Below, piece by piece: positions 1-11,105 of a stretch of DNA of 64,000 nt. A program made the position numbers and the translations under genes. Position 1 is the first letter of the stretch. Each line of letters starts with the position of its first letter. The DNA comes from Fulvimarina endophytica. Its GTDB lineage: Bacteria; Pseudomonadota; Alphaproteobacteria; Rhizobiales; Rhizobiaceae. A model generated the notes under the pieces. It made no database searches and was not told where the DNA came from. It saw nothing but the letters and a program-made list of their open reading frames with translations. The stretch is from positions 558,001 to 622,000 of the forward strand of contig NZ_QURL01000001.1 in NCBI RefSeq assembly GCF_003403015.1, in the 5' to 3' direction.

Positions 1-79
1 GGCCATGTTCCTGATGGCCCTCGTCCTGAAGACCATCGGGCTCGTGCCGCCGCCCGGCGCCCCCGGCATGTCCGGCTGA
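1..79 (+). CDS. C-terminal fragment of an unidentified protein
   Basis: An open frame enters from the left edge (codon phase starts at base 2) and stops at TGA 77-79. Only about 25 residues are visible. They are hydrophobic at first ([16 protein letters not shown]) and then rich in Pro and Gly, which would fit the last membrane segment of a small membrane protein, but the piece is too short to assign. It lies 118 bp upstream of the purL start on the same strand. It could also be a chance open frame. Confidence 0.35.
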   Translation, partial: AMFLMALVLKTIGLVPPPGAPGMSG

Positions 80-197
80 TACGCTAGGGCTTGCGGAATT
101 CGCATCGGAGGCAGGCGGAACGAAGGACGGGTCTTTGTCCGGCAGGCGCAATGATGTAACAGCCGGACCAAACGAACTCGACCAGCCGAAAGCCGTC

Positions 198-2420
<2,223 letters not shown>

Positions 2421-2507
2421 TCTCGTCGCGATACGGCGCGGGCGATTGCAGCCGCGCCGCATCACCCCTACCTTCGAACAGGACCCACTCAAGCGAGGAC
2501 CGAGCCC

Positions 2508-2744
2508 ATGCCGATGAATGCCGGTGAGATCGAGCGCATGATCAAGGAAGCGATCCCCGACGCGTCGGTGACGATCCGCGACCTGGCCGGCGACGGCGAC
2601 CATTACGCCGCCGAGATCGTCTCCGAGAGCTTTCGCGGCAAGTCTCGCGTCCAGCAGCACCAGGCCGTCAACCGGGCGCTGAAGGGAAAGCTCGGCGACG
2701 AGCTGCACGCTCTCGCCCTCCAGACGAGTGCTCCGAAAGACTGA
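2508..2744 (+). CDS. bolA: BolA family protein
   Basis: A 78-aa protein with the BolA/KH-like fold: N-terminal helix (AGEIERMIKEAIPDA), central strand with AAEIVSESFRGKSRVQQHQAVN, where the conserved His lies, and a C-terminal helix (KLGDELHALALQT). BolA proteins of this type form a [2Fe-2S]-bridged heterodimer with monothiol glutaredoxins of the CGFS class. The next gene, 61 bp downstream, encodes exactly such a glutaredoxin, so the two probably act together in iron-sulfur trafficking or iron sensing. A GAGG at 2495-2498 sits nine bases before the ATG. A second in-frame ATG at 2514 is a possible alternative start. Confidence 0.92.
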   Translation: MPMNAGEIERMIKEAIPDASVTIRDLAGDGDHYAAEIVSESFRGKSRVQQHQAVNRALKGKLGDELHALALQTSAPKD

Positions 2745-2805
2745 AGCACGACCGGCACGGGCCCGAACCAATTCAAGCGCCGCCGACAACCCAAAGGACT
2801 AACCG

Positions 2806-3153
2806 ATGAGCTCCATCAACGACTGGATCGACAACGAAGTGAAGACGAACGACGTGGTCGTCTTCATGAAAGGCACACCCTCCTTCCCGCAATGCGGGTT
2901 CTCCGGCCAGGTGGTCCAGATCATGGACTATATGGGCGTCGAGTATAAGGGCGTGAACGTGCTGACCTCCGACGACCTGCGCCAGGGTATCAAGGAATAC
3001 AGCGACTGGCCGACGATCCCGCAGCTCTACGTGAAGGGCGAATTCGTCGGCGGCTGCGACATCATCCGCGAGATGTTCCAGGCCGGCGAACTCAAGGAGA
3101 TGTTCGAGACGAACGGCATCTCGACGACCGCACCGGAAACTGCCGCGAGCTGA
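2806..3153 (+). CDS. grxD: Monothiol glutaredoxin, Grx4 type
   Basis: A 115-aa CGFS glutaredoxin. The active-site CGFS is at residues 30-33, preceded by the family motif [10 protein letters not shown]. The glutathione-binding cis-Pro segment ([11 protein letters not shown]) and the GGCD motif ([12 protein letters not shown]) are intact. Members of this class hold a glutathione-ligated [2Fe-2S] cluster and pass it to acceptors rather than acting as reductases. AAGGA lies seven bases before the ATG. Adjacency to bolA indicates a functional pair, and a strong terminator at 3187 closes the purL-bolA-grxD unit. Confidence 0.95.
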   Translation: MSSINDWIDNEVKTNDVVVFMKGTPSFPQCGFSGQVVQIMDYMGVEYKGVNVLTSDDLRQGIKEYSDWPTIPQLYVKGEFVGGCDIIREMFQAGELKEMFETNGISTTAPETAAS

Positions 3154-3186
3154 CCTCTGCCGACGACCCTACAGCCGATCGCTTCT

Positions 3187-3220
3187 CGAAGGCCCGCCGT
3201 TTCGGCGGGCCTTCGTTTTT
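3187..3220 (+). terminator. Intrinsic terminator after grxD
   Basis: Perfect 13-bp stem CGAAGGCCCGCCG / CGGCGGGCCTTCG with a TTT loop (3200-3202), followed at once by TTTTT (3216-3220). It lies 34 bp after the grxD stop. Confidence 0.93.
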
Positions 3221-3352
3221 GCGTCGGGCAGTCTGTCCCCACTGAAAATCCGTAAGTCTTCGAAACGGAAACGAAACGTCACGCATCACGGCCTTGCGGC
3301 TGCCGCTCCACGGGCAGATAAGGGGCCAACCTTATCATTTGAAAGCATTGTC

Positions 3353-4615
3353 ATGTCCGTCGCGCCGAACTCCGAAACGCGAGGGCTCCCCTATTGGGAG
3401 CTGGTCACGCTGATCGCCTGCCTCATGGCGCTGAATTCCGCGGCGATCGACATCTTCATACCCGCCTTGCAGGACATCGGCAGCGCCCTCGGCGTCGGCG
3501 ACGAAAACCGCCGGCAGCTGGTGATCACCGCCTATCTCCTGGGCTTCGGTGCAGCGCAGCTCGTCTTCGGGCCCCTGTCGGATCGCTTCGGTCGCCGCGC
3601 AGTGCTTCTCGGCGGGCTCGCCGTCTATATCGGTGCGTCCTTGATCGCGATCGGCTCGCCGAGCTTCGAATTCCTCCTGGCGCTTCGGGCGATCCAGGGC
3701 ATCGGCGCCGCCGCAACGCGTGTCATCGCCATTTCCGTCGTCCGCGACTGCTTCGGCGGCCGCCGGATGGCGAGCGTCATGTCGTTGGTTATGATGGTCT
3801 TCATGGCGATCCCGGTGATCGCGCCGAATATCGGCCAGGGCATCATGCTGTTCGGCACATGGAGGGAGATCTTCGTCGCCATCGCGATCTTCTCGGTCGG
3901 CATCGCGATCTGGGCGTTCATCCGCCTGCCGGAGACGCTCGCCCCGGAGAACCGGCGGGAACTGACCGCCAAGCGCGTCTTCGAGGCGTTCCGTATCGTC
4001 CTCACCAACCGGACGGCCTTCGGCTACACCCTCGCGACCTCGCTGATCTTCGGCGTCCTGTTCGGCTTCATCAATCAGGTCGAGCAGATCTTCACCCAGA
4101 TCTACGGCCTCGGCCCGTCCTTCACGCTGATCTTTTCCTGCACAGCCGTCTTCATGGCGATCGCCTCCTTCCTCAATTCGCGGCTCGTGGAGCGATTCGG
4201 CATGCGGCGTCTGTCCCACGGGGCCCTGTTCGGCTTTCTGGGACTGGCGCTGCTTCACGGTGTGGTGGCCTACGCCCTGAACGGGGCGACGCCGATCTGG
4301 TTCTTCGTTCCGGTCATCACGATGAACTTCTGCCTGTTCGGCTTCATCGGCACGAACTTCAACTCGCTCGCGATGGACCCGCTCGGTCACGTGGCCGGAA
4401 CGGCGTCTTCGGTGCTGGGCTTCATGCAGACCTTCGGTGGCGGCATCTTCGGCGCGATCATCGGCTACATGTACAACGGCACGATCGTCCCGCTTCTCGT
4501 CGGCTTCTGCGTGCTGGCGACCGGGGCGCTCGTCTGCGCGCTCGTCGCCGATGGCGGATTGTTCAAGGCCAGGCACCGTCGCGGCGAGGGACGGCGTGAA
4601 CAGCCGGCGGAGTAG
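3353..4615 (+). CDS. Bcr/CflA family multidrug efflux MFS transporter
   Basis: A 420-aa inner-membrane protein with about twelve hydrophobic segments. The loop after the second segment carries the major-facilitator motif A (GPLSDRFGRRAVLLGG), and the N-terminal half shows the Bcr/CflA pattern: ALNSAAIDIFIPALQDI in TM1 and LRAIQGIGAAATRVI in TM4. Family members export drugs such as bicyclomycin, sulfonamides or chloramphenicol by proton antiport, but the substrate cannot be read from sequence. It stands alone between the grxD terminator and the L,D-transpeptidase gene, with no neighbouring regulator. No strong ribosome site precedes the ATG. Confidence 0.9.
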   Translation: MSVAPNSETRGLPYWELVTLIACLMALNSAAIDIFIPALQDIGSALGVGDENRRQLVITAYLLGFGAAQLVFGPLSDRFGRRAVLLGGLAVYIGASLIAIGSPSFEFLLALRAIQGIGAAATRVIAISVVRDCFGGRRMASVMSLVMMVFMAIPVIAPNIGQGIMLFGTWREIFVAIAIFSVGIAIWAFIRLPETLAPENRRELTAKRVFEAFRIVLTNRTAFGYTLATSLIFGVLFGFINQVEQIFTQIYGLGPSFTLIFSCTAVFMAIASFLNSRLVERFGMRRLSHGALFGFLGLALLHGVVAYALNGATPIWFFVPVITMNFCLFGFIGTNFNSLAMDPLGHVAGTASSVLGFMQTFGGGIFGAIIGYMYNGTIVPLLVGFCVLATGALVCALVADGGLFKARHRRGEGRREQPAE

Positions 4616-4854
4616 CCGCCGGATCACAGGGTCGCCTCATCCTTGTTGCGGCACCGTCACATTCGCGGTTCGAAGGCTTCCGGCGTAAGCGCGCGTAAAC
4701 GCTTTTTGTTGCGATGTGTATCTTACATTCGCAAGGATCGTTCGACGGGCCTGCAACGGACGTTTTCTCGGCACTGGAACGGCACGCCGTCCGGGGCCGG
4801 GTCGGGGCGTTCGAGGTTTCCTTCGACGGCCGAGGCATTTCAAAGGTGACATTG

Positions 4855-5547
4855 ATGACAATTTCGCGTCGCGGCGTTCTGACAGCCTTCGCCGCATTGG
4901 CAGGTCTCGGCCTGTCCGGCTGCACGAGCCTGTCCGGCTCGTCCTCCAACGTTCTCGGCTATGCGTTCGGCAGCAATCTGACGAGCATGTACGGCCCGCT
5001 CGAGGACAACGGACGCGTGGTCCCCGCGATTTCGTCCTCTGTGCTGCAGGAGCGCAATGTCCGTCGACAGGTCGCCTGGACGGGCAAGGAGAAGCCCGGC
5101 ACCATCGTCGTTGATCCCGAGAATCACTACCTCTTCCTCGTCGAGGAGGGTGGCACCGCCCGCCGTTACGGCATCGGCGTCGGCAAGGAGGGCTTCGCGT
5201 TCTCCGGCACCACGACGATCAAGCGGAAAGCCGACTGGCCCGGCTGGACCCCGACCGGAAACATGATCCGCCGCGACCCAGAGCGTTACGGCCCCTATGC
5301 CGGCGGTGTTCCCGGCGGGCTCAACAATCCGCTCGGCGCGCGCGCGCTCTATCTCTATCGCGGCGGGAAGGACACCCATTTCCGGATCCACGGCACGAAC
5401 GAGCCCCATACGATCGGCCGTTCCATGTCCTCTGGCTGCATCCGCATGATGAACCAGGACGTGATCGATCTGGAGCAGCGCGTTCCTGTCGGAACGACGG
5501 TCGTCGTTCGCCGTGGCGCTCTCAAGGACGGCGGTCTGACGGCCTGA
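4855..5547 (+). CDS. Lipoprotein L,D-transpeptidase (YkuD family)
   Basis: A 230-aa exported protein. The N-terminus MTISRRGVLTAFAALAG resembles a twin-arginine signal, followed by the lipobox LSGC with Cys23, so it is probably a lipoprotein. The YkuD domain fills the C-terminal two thirds and ends in the catalytic HGTNEP ... SMSSGCIRM motif, with the nucleophile near Cys195. Such enzymes form 3-3 peptidoglycan cross-links or attach proteins such as Braun lipoprotein or beta-barrel proteins to peptidoglycan. The frame is open further upstream, but the ATG at 4855 starts the signal peptide. The short Ser-Gly linker after the lipobox is usual. A second YkuD protein is encoded at 20634-22202. 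Confidence 0.92.
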   Translation: MTISRRGVLTAFAALAGLGLSGCTSLSGSSSNVLGYAFGSNLTSMYGPLEDNGRVVPAISSSVLQERNVRRQVAWTGKEKPGTIVVDPENHYLFLVEEGGTARRYGIGVGKEGFAFSGTTTIKRKADWPGWTPTGNMIRRDPERYGPYAGGVPGGLNNPLGARALYLYRGGKDTHFRIHGTNEPHTIGRSMSSGCIRMMNQDVIDLEQRVPVGTTVVVRRGALKDGGLTA

Positions 5548-5579
5548 CCGTCATTGCAATCCTTCGCATCGATATGACG

Positions 5580-5613
5580 AAAAAGGGCCGCCGCGAGATG
5601 ATCGCGGCGGCCC
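5580..5613 (-). terminator. Intrinsic terminator of msrB, partly bidirectional
   Basis: Perfect 12-bp stem GGGCCGCCGCGA / TCGCGGCGGCCC (5585-5596 and 5602-5613) with loop GATGA. On the minus strand it is followed by TTTTT (complement of 5580-5584). It lies between the convergent L,D-transpeptidase and msrB genes. The plus-strand tail is only weakly T-rich. Confidence 0.85.
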
Positions 5614-5639
5614 TTCGCATTCCATAAGCGCGGAAGTCG

Positions 5640-6053
5640 CTACTCAGCCGGCTCGAAGTTCAGGGCGACGCCGTTGATGCAGTAGCGAAGGCCCGTCGGC
5701 GGAGGCCCGTCCGGAAAGACGTGGCCGAGATGACTGCCGCACTGGCTGCAATGGCATTCCGTACGGACCATGCCGTAGCTCGTATCCCGGCTCTCCTCCA
5801 CGGAACCCTCCACCGGCGTATCGAAGCTCGGCCAGCCTGTGCCGCTCTCGAACTTCGTGCGCGAGATGAAGAGCGGCTGTCCGCAGCCCACGCAGGTGAA
5901 GGTGCCTGCCCGCTTCTCCTGCAGCAGCGCACAACTGCCCGGACGTTCCGTGCCGTGCTTGCGCATGACCTGATACTGCTCCGGCGTCAGCATCTCGCGC
6001 CATTCTTCGTCGGTTCGGGTGACCGGAAAATCCTGCTCGCTTTGTACGTCCAT
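5640..6053 (-). CDS. msrB: Peptide-methionine (R)-S-oxide reductase MsrB
   Basis: A 137-aa enzyme that reduces methionine-R-sulfoxide in proteins, a repair function under oxidative stress. The two zinc-binding CxxC pairs (CVGC and CSQC), the substrate motif GTGWPSF and the catalytic Cys in [11 protein letters not shown] are all present. The open frame runs about 190 bases further upstream, but AAGGAG (complement) sits at a good distance from the ATG at 6053 and the family starts there. The upstream translation is Arg-rich and looks non-coding. The thioredoxin-dependent form with both Cys pairs is the common bacterial one. Confidence 0.95.
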   Translation of the reverse strand: MDVQSEQDFPVTRTDEEWREMLTPEQYQVMRKHGTERPGSCALLQEKRAGTFTCVGCGQPLFISRTKFESGTGWPSFDTPVEGSVEESRDTSYGMVRTECHCSQCGSHLGHVFPDGPPPTGLRYCINGVALNFEPAE

Positions 6054-6266
6054 GAAACGCGCTCCTTGCAATCCGTACCCACCCATTTGGCCACGAACCC
6101 GCCGCGCACAAGGTCCCGCGACCCTTCGGCCGGATCCGGTGCGTACATGGATCTTCGTCGCGAAGGCGCGGAACGCAACGCGGCCTTGATGGTTGGTGGG
6201 GAAACCGGCGGGCACAGGCCGTTCGGAAATTTCGAGTGCAACCATGCGTCAAGGAGTATCCCGCGA

Positions 6267-6509
6267 GTGACCAAAGGACCGACGAAGTTCGACAACCAGC
6301 AGAACCAGCCGGATGTGCAGGATCGCGATCAGGATCTCGGCTATCAGAAGCAGGCTCCGAAGGCGCGGCCATCCATGGATAACGATTTCGATCGTCCGGG
6401 CAGCCCGGATCGCCTCGGCGGCGAACTCGAGCGGCGCCCGTCCCGAGCCGTCGAGGTGGACGAGGACACGGACGACCTGAAGAAGGGACCGAACGACCTG
6501 AAGGAATAG
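6267..6509 (+). CDS. Small hydrophilic hypothetical protein
   Basis: A predicted 80-aa protein starting at GTG 6267, ten bases after an AAGGAG (6251-6256). It has almost no hydrophobic residues, many Gln, Asp, Lys and Pro, and a C-terminus ending DLKKGPNDLKE, so it is probably disordered. I do not recognise a family. It is divergent from msrB and its frame has no ATG near the start, so the GTG start rests on the ribosome site alone. It could be a non-coding leader region, but the charged, low-Cys composition fits a real small protein. Confidence 0.45.
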   Translation: MTKGPTKFDNQQNQPDVQDRDQDLGYQKQAPKARPSMDNDFDRPGSPDRLGGELERRPSRAVEVDEDTDDLKKGPNDLKE

Positions 6510-6707
6510 CCAGCGCACTTACTCGTTAGGAAAGGCCGGCCAGGTGAGCCGGTCTTTCCGAATGCGTGTTTCGCAATATCTTACGCCGCTGAGAGATGGG
6601 TTCGCGCAGGGCCACACAACGGAGACCTTTTTCGTCCCGCTCCCTTGGCGAATCGGACGAGTGGACCAACATTGGTGCACAGCAACATCGCTTGTCCCGA
6701 GGAAACC

Positions 6708-7244
6708 ATGATGCGAACCCATCGGACCGTACTGACTGTCAGCACCCTCCTTTTCGGTCTCGCAACCGGTTCCGTCTTTGCGCAGTCTCAGGACGCGCCG
6801 GCCAGCAGCGACGACGTCATGCAGAGCCTCAGCGAGTCCGCGGATGTCCTGATCGGAAACGAAGACCCCATCGCTTCGGACAAGATTGACGTCTCTCTCG
6901 GCGACTGGAATGTCCGCACGACCATCGCCGACAAGCTCTCCGCATCCATTTCCGCGATCCCGCTGACGGTCGCGGTCGAGCCCGAACTGGCGAGCGAGGT
7001 CTGTCCCGTGCGCGAGGAAGACCTCGAGCAGCAGGAAACGGTCAGCGCGATTCGAACCTGTGCCGCAAAATCGGTGAATGACGATCTCGTCGAAGCCACG
7101 AAGGCCGAGATGGACAAACCCGATCTCGACTCGATCGATCTGATGCCGGAAGCCGAGGCCGCTCCGGTTCCGGGATCGGACGGATCCGCAGGAAGCACTT
7201 CGTCGGAGCCGGCGGCCGCGCAGCCCGAGCCATCGACGAACTGA
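6708..7244 (+). CDS. Secreted acidic hypothetical protein
   Basis: A 178-aa protein with a clear Sec signal peptide (MMRTHRTVLTVSTLLFGLATGSVFAQ, cleavage after VFA). The mature part is acidic and contains two Cys (EVCPV and RTCAA), which could form a periplasmic disulfide. The last 45 residues are low-complexity, rich in Ala, Pro, Ser and Glu. GAGGAAA precedes the tandem ATGs at 6708 and 6711. I recognise no domain. The gene stands alone, convergent with the GMC oxidoreductase gene. The 218 bp between the two stops show no clear terminator. Confidence 0.7.
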   Translation: MMRTHRTVLTVSTLLFGLATGSVFAQSQDAPASSDDVMQSLSESADVLIGNEDPIASDKIDVSLGDWNVRTTIADKLSASISAIPLTVAVEPELASEVCPVREEDLEQQETVSAIRTCAAKSVNDDLVEATKAEMDKPDLDSIDLMPEAEAAPVPGSDGSAGSTSSEPAAAQPEPSTN

Positions 7245-7462
7245 TCGTCTTCGCAGTCCTAGCCTCAGGCGTTCTTCTCCCTGATCGGGGTCGGACGCGA
7301 TTATTTGGTGGGCCCGCCCTTCCCTGCTGACTCAGTCTCAGTGCTGGACACCACCGGCATTTCGCTGCCCGCTGGTGGCCCGCAATCTGCAATGGTTCTT
7401 TGGATCGGTCGCTGCAACCGCATCGCGACCATCCGCCAGAATTGGCAGTCCGCCTGTCACCG

Positions 7463-9055
7463 TCACCCCAATCGTTCTTCGATCCGATCGGCGACGCGCA
7501 ACGCGTTCGCGATGATCGTCAATGTCGGGTTCACCGCGCCGATCGACGGGAAGAAGCTGCCATCGGTGACGTAGAGATTGTCGATCCCGTGCGCCCGGCA
7601 ATCGAGATCGAGGACATCCCGCTCTGGATCTTCACCGAAGCGCAAGGTGCCGGCCTGATGGGCGGTTCCTCCGATCGGCGTGTCCTTTCCGAGATAGAGC
7701 TTCCGGTCGAGGAGATGGGGGTGGATGTCCACCTTGTCGCAGATCTGGCGCAGCGTTTCGCGCAGAATGTGGTGAGGTTCCATATTGGTCGGCGTGAGGT
7801 CGAGATGGACCTCACCGTTGCGGTAATGGATGCGGTTTTCCGGGATCGGCAGATCCTCGGAGGTGAGCCAGAAGTCTATGGAATGGCGGGCGATCCAGTC
7901 GAAGGGCTTGCGCGGTAGCCAATGCAGCATTTCGGGCAGCCCCTCGGCCTCGATCTGGGTCCCGTCCGACTTACCCACCATCTGGATGTGGCCGAGCGGA
8001 AACTCGCGAGCATTCGCCGGTGACTTGTCATGCGCGTGGTAGAAATCGTTGAGCCCCAGCGTCTTCTGGAACTCGGTCGGGTTCGGCGTGCGGGAGATGG
8101 CGAGAACGGTCGCGTTGTTGTGGCGCATGTAATTGCGACCGACCTGGCCCGATCGATTGGCAAGGCCGTTCGGATGCGCATCATTGCCCGAACGCAAGAA
8201 GAGCAGGGCCGAGGACAGCGCTCCGCAGGCGACCACGACGATATCGCCCCGGATCACATGGCGCCTGCCCTCGATGATGGTTTCGAGACCGGTGACCTCC
8301 CGCCCAGCCGGATCGGTCAGGAGCTTGTCCACATAGGCATTCTTCAGGAGCGTCAGGTTGGGATGAGCCGCCAGAGCCGGATCGACGCAGATGATCTGGG
8401 CGTCCGACTTGCCGTTGGTGAGGCTCGGATAGCCATCGAAGGGGTCGCAGCGGAGCAGCCGGGAATGGGGTGTCGCCGCTCCTGTCTCGTCCTGATCCAT
8501 CAACCCGCCCATGGGCAGGTGGAAGGGATTGAGGCCCTCGCCTCTCAAGCCGGCCGCGAGTTCCGCAATTCGGGGTTCGTGCGCAATCGGCGGATGCTTG
8601 TAGGGCTTCGGCGAACGGGGCTCGGTCGGATCTTCGCCGCGTATGCCGCGCACTTCGAACAGCTCTTCCGCCGCTTGATAATACGGCTCGAACTCGTCGT
8701 ATTTCACAGGCCATTCCGGCGACAGTCCGCCTGCATGGCGGATCGTGCCGAAGTCCTCTTCCCGGAGGCGAAGCAGCACGGCGCCGTAGACCTTCGAATT
8801 GCCGCCGACGAAATAGTGCAAGCCGGGCTTGAAGGTCTCGCCGGAGGCGGAACTCCAGGTCTCGTCCACTTGATAGCGTCCGTCGACGAAAACCGCCTTG
8901 GTGTCCCAGTTCTCCCGCTCGCGCTTGAGATAGTCGCCGCGTTCGACGAGGAGGACGCGCTTTCCGGTCTGTGCGAGCTTCCAGGCCATGGTCCCGCCGC
9001 CGGGGCCGGAGCCGACGATGACCACGTCGTAGCGCTCTTCGATGTCCGCCGTCAT
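7463..9055 (-). CDS. GMC family FAD-dependent oxidoreductase
   Basis: A 530-aa member of the glucose-methanol-choline oxidoreductases. The ADP-binding GSGPGG is at residues 15-20, followed by the VLLVERG end of the Rossmann beta-alpha-beta. The C-terminal catalytic region has GGTAHQAGT with the active-site His near 466 and VNPTLTI with the second active-site residue (Asn) near 509. No signal peptide is visible, so it is probably cytoplasmic or needs a partner for export. The family oxidises alcohols or sugars. Divergent genes on the plus strand encode an SMP-30 lactonase and a cupin, which suggests oxidation of a sugar to a lactone followed by ring opening. The actual substrate is not evident. 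Confidence 0.92.
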   Translation of the reverse strand: MTADIEERYDVVIVGSGPGGGTMAWKLAQTGKRVLLVERGDYLKRERENWDTKAVFVDGRYQVDETWSSASGETFKPGLHYFVGGNSKVYGAVLLRLREEDFGTIRHAGGLSPEWPVKYDEFEPYYQAAEELFEVRGIRGEDPTEPRSPKPYKHPPIAHEPRIAELAAGLRGEGLNPFHLPMGGLMDQDETGAATPHSRLLRCDPFDGYPSLTNGKSDAQIICVDPALAAHPNLTLLKNAYVDKLLTDPAGREVTGLETIIEGRRHVIRGDIVVVACGALSSALLFLRSGNDAHPNGLANRSGQVGRNYMRHNNATVLAISRTPNPTEFQKTLGLNDFYHAHDKSPANAREFPLGHIQMVGKSDGTQIEAEGLPEMLHWLPRKPFDWIARHSIDFWLTSEDLPIPENRIHYRNGEVHLDLTPTNMEPHHILRETLRQICDKVDIHPHLLDRKLYLGKDTPIGGTAHQAGTLRFGEDPERDVLDLDCRAHGIDNLYVTDGSFFPSIGAVNPTLTIIANALRVADRIEERLG

Positions 9056-9249
9056 AGTGCCTCGTCCTCTGTCGTAATCCAGTGCGCTCCGCTCGTTCGC
9101 ACTCGCACCCGCCGTTCTATCTAGCCGCCCGGCCCTGCCGGAGCAGCCCCGGCCGGTCGTCTCGCGATCCTAAAAATAGTGTAAGGCCGGAACGCTCGCG
9201 CTCGGCGCCGGCTTATCCGTTCGACAAGCGACGAGGCTCTCAGCGCCCA

Positions 9250-9720
9250 ATGACCCTGGAAATCCTGATCACCTTCCTGACGCGGCTGTCCCTCGTCCTT
9301 CTGTTTCTCCCTTTCAGCGCCTTCGACAAGATCGCGAATTTCGAGGCCGCAACCGGTCAGGCCGGCGAGGCGGTTTCGAACCGATTCCTGGCACGCGCGC
9401 TCATTCTCGTCGGCCTCTTCGTCGAAGTGGTCATGTCGCTCGGCATTCTCACCGGCATCGCCGATCGGCTCGCCGCTTTCATTCTCGCCGGCTACTGCGC
9501 GGCGACCGCCGTTCTCTTCAAGCAGTTCTGGCGCGCCGACGATTTCCGCCTGATCGGTCCATCTCGGGGCCGCGATACGTTCTGGGACTTCCTGAAGAAT
9601 TTCGCGGTTGCCGGCGGCTTCCTCCTCATCACCTTCGGGACTTCCGCAGGAACGGTGAACGACTTCTTCGTCAATCCCCTCTCCTCCACTCAGCCCTACG
9701 CGATCGGAACGCAGCCATGA
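9250..9720 (+). CDS. DoxX family membrane protein
   Basis: A 156-aa protein with four predicted membrane helices. The first (LTRLSLVLLFLPFSAFDKI) and the GILTGIADRLAAFILAGY segment match the DoxX/DoxD-like family, which includes subunits of thiosulfate:quinone oxidoreductase and many proteins of unknown role. ATG 9250 was chosen because the upstream reading is Arg-rich. It heads a tight operon: its stop overlaps the start of the cupin gene as ATGA. The divergent GMC oxidoreductase gene starts 195 bp away, so a shared control region is likely at 9056-9249. A role as an electron-transfer partner of the GMC enzyme is only a guess. Confidence 0.85.
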   Translation: MTLEILITFLTRLSLVLLFLPFSAFDKIANFEAATGQAGEAVSNRFLARALILVGLFVEVVMSLGILTGIADRLAAFILAGYCAATAVLFKQFWRADDFRLIGPSRGRDTFWDFLKNFAVAGGFLLITFGTSAGTVNDFFVNPLSSTQPYAIGTQP

Positions 9721-10166
9721 GCGAGAACGACACGCCCAGCGTGCCATATTGGCATCTCTACACCGACGAGAGCGGTGTCAGCCGGCAGGTCCGTTGCCAC
9801 ATGACCGAATTCGAGAAAAAGTCGATGCAGCCGCCCGCAGCGCCCCAATGGCAGGGCAACAGGCATCACGACGGCATGACTGTCATGGTCACGGTGCAGC
9901 CGCCTCACTGGGAAGGCACATGGCACGAAAATCCGGCGCCCCAGTGGATCATACCCTTGTCCGGCCGCTGGTTCGTGGAATCCATGGATGGCACACGCGT
10001 CGAGATGGGACCCGGCGAGATTTCCTTCGGCGAGGATCAGGGAACCCGCGAAGAGGGCGGCAGGAAGGGCCACAAATCGGGAACCGTGGGCGAAGAGCCG
10101 GCGGTTCTCATGGTGGTCCAGTTCGACACCCACCGCGACCGGACGACACCCTGTCGCTTCTCGTGA
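9717..10166 (+). CDS. Cupin domain protein
   Basis: A 149-aa protein whose central part reads as one cupin barrel. HENPAPQWIIPLSGRWFVE resembles the first cupin motif with a reduced metal set, and GTRVEMGPGEISFGED matches the second half of a cupin. HHDGMTV earlier may supply a further metal ligand. The start overlaps the DoxX stop (ATGA), and the SMP-30 gene follows 12 bases after its stop, so all four genes are probably cotranslated. Cupins beside sugar-lactone enzymes are often isomerases or sensors, but no catalytic assignment can be made. Confidence 0.82.
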   Translation: MSENDTPSVPYWHLYTDESGVSRQVRCHMTEFEKKSMQPPAAPQWQGNRHHDGMTVMVTVQPPHWEGTWHENPAPQWIIPLSGRWFVESMDGTRVEMGPGEISFGEDQGTREEGGRKGHKSGTVGEEPAVLMVVQFDTHRDRTTPCRFS

Positions 10167-10178
10167 GGTAGACCTCCA

Positions 10179-11105
10179 ATGATGAAACCATCCGACGAGA
10201 CGGGCATCGAAATCCTCGACGAACGCTTTGCCCGCTACATTCTCGGCAATGCGCCGATCGAGAAGCTCGCGGACGGCTTTCGGTGGATCGAGGGCCTCGT
10301 CTGGATTGGCGACTGGAACGCGCTGCTCTTCCAGGATTTGCCGCGCGACCGGACCATGTGCTGGAGCGAAGCTGCGGGTCTCAATGTGTGGCGCATGCCG
10401 TCCGGCAATGCCAACGGGCAGGCACGCGACCGCGAGGGAAGGGTCATCTTCTGTTCGAACCGCGAGCGGGCCGTCGGCCGCGTCGAACACGACGGACGGG
10501 TGACGATCCTCGCCGACCGCTTCGAGGGCAAACGCCTCAATTCGCCGAACGACGTGGTGGTCAAGAGTGACGGCACGATCTGGTTCACCGATCCGGTCTA
10601 CGGCATCTCCAACGATTACGAGGGCACGCGGCAGACTTCGGAGACGACCCCGGCCGTCTATCGCCTCGAGCCCGAGACCCGCGCGCTCACCTGCGTCACC
10701 GACGCCTTCGACGGACCCAACGGCCTCGCCTTCTCGCCGGACGAAAGCAGACTCTACATCGCGGAGACCGGCGACCAGACGCGGTCCGATCCGGTTCAGG
10801 TGCTGAGGGTCTGCGATGTTTCGCCGGACGGGTCATCGCTCGGAGAACCGCGCGACTTCTTCAAGGTCTCGCCGGGCTACACGGACGGAATGGCAATCGA
10901 CGAGGACGGCAATATATGGTCGAGCGCCGGCGACGGTGTCCAATGCATATCGCCGGACGGCGAATGTTTGGGGAAGCTTCGCCTCCCCGCGCCCGTCTCC
11001 AATCTCTGCTTCGGCGGATCGCCCCATTTCAATCGGCTCTTCATCGGCGTGAGCCACGCGCTCTATGCGGTCTTCCTCGATCGGCGCGGGGCGCGATGGC
11101 CATGA
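10179..11105 (+). CDS. SMP-30/gluconolactonase family protein
   Basis: A 308-aa six-bladed beta-propeller of the SMP-30/gluconolactonase/LRE family, which hydrolyses aldono-lactones using one divalent metal. The expected ligands are visible: Glu38 (WIEGLVW), Asn124 in SPND, and Asp188 after the GPNGLAFSPDE motif. No signal peptide is seen, so the enzyme is probably cytosolic. It follows the cupin gene by 12 bp and its stop overlaps the start of the VOC gene (ATGA). Together with the divergent GMC oxidoreductase this suggests oxidation of a sugar to its lactone and then hydrolysis to the acid. Confidence 0.92.
   Translation: MMKPSDETGIEILDERFARYILGNAPIEKLADGFRWIEGLVWIGDWNALLFQDLPRDRTMCWSEAAGLNVWRMPSGNANGQARDREGRVIFCSNRERAVGRVEHDGRVTILADRFEGKRLNSPNDVVVKSDGTIWFTDPVYGISNDYEGTRQTSETTPAVYRLEPETRALTCVTDAFDGPNGLAFSPDESRLYIAETGDQTRSDPVQVLRVCDVSPDGSSLGEPRDFFKVSPGYTDGMAIDEDGNIWSSAGDGVQCISPDGECLGKLRLPAPVSNLCFGGSPHFNRLFIGVSHALYAVFLDRRGARWP

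Noticed and set aside
135..197. Longer purL start at TTG 135
   Set aside because: The added 21 residues do not resemble the PurL N-terminus. ATG 198 fits the family.
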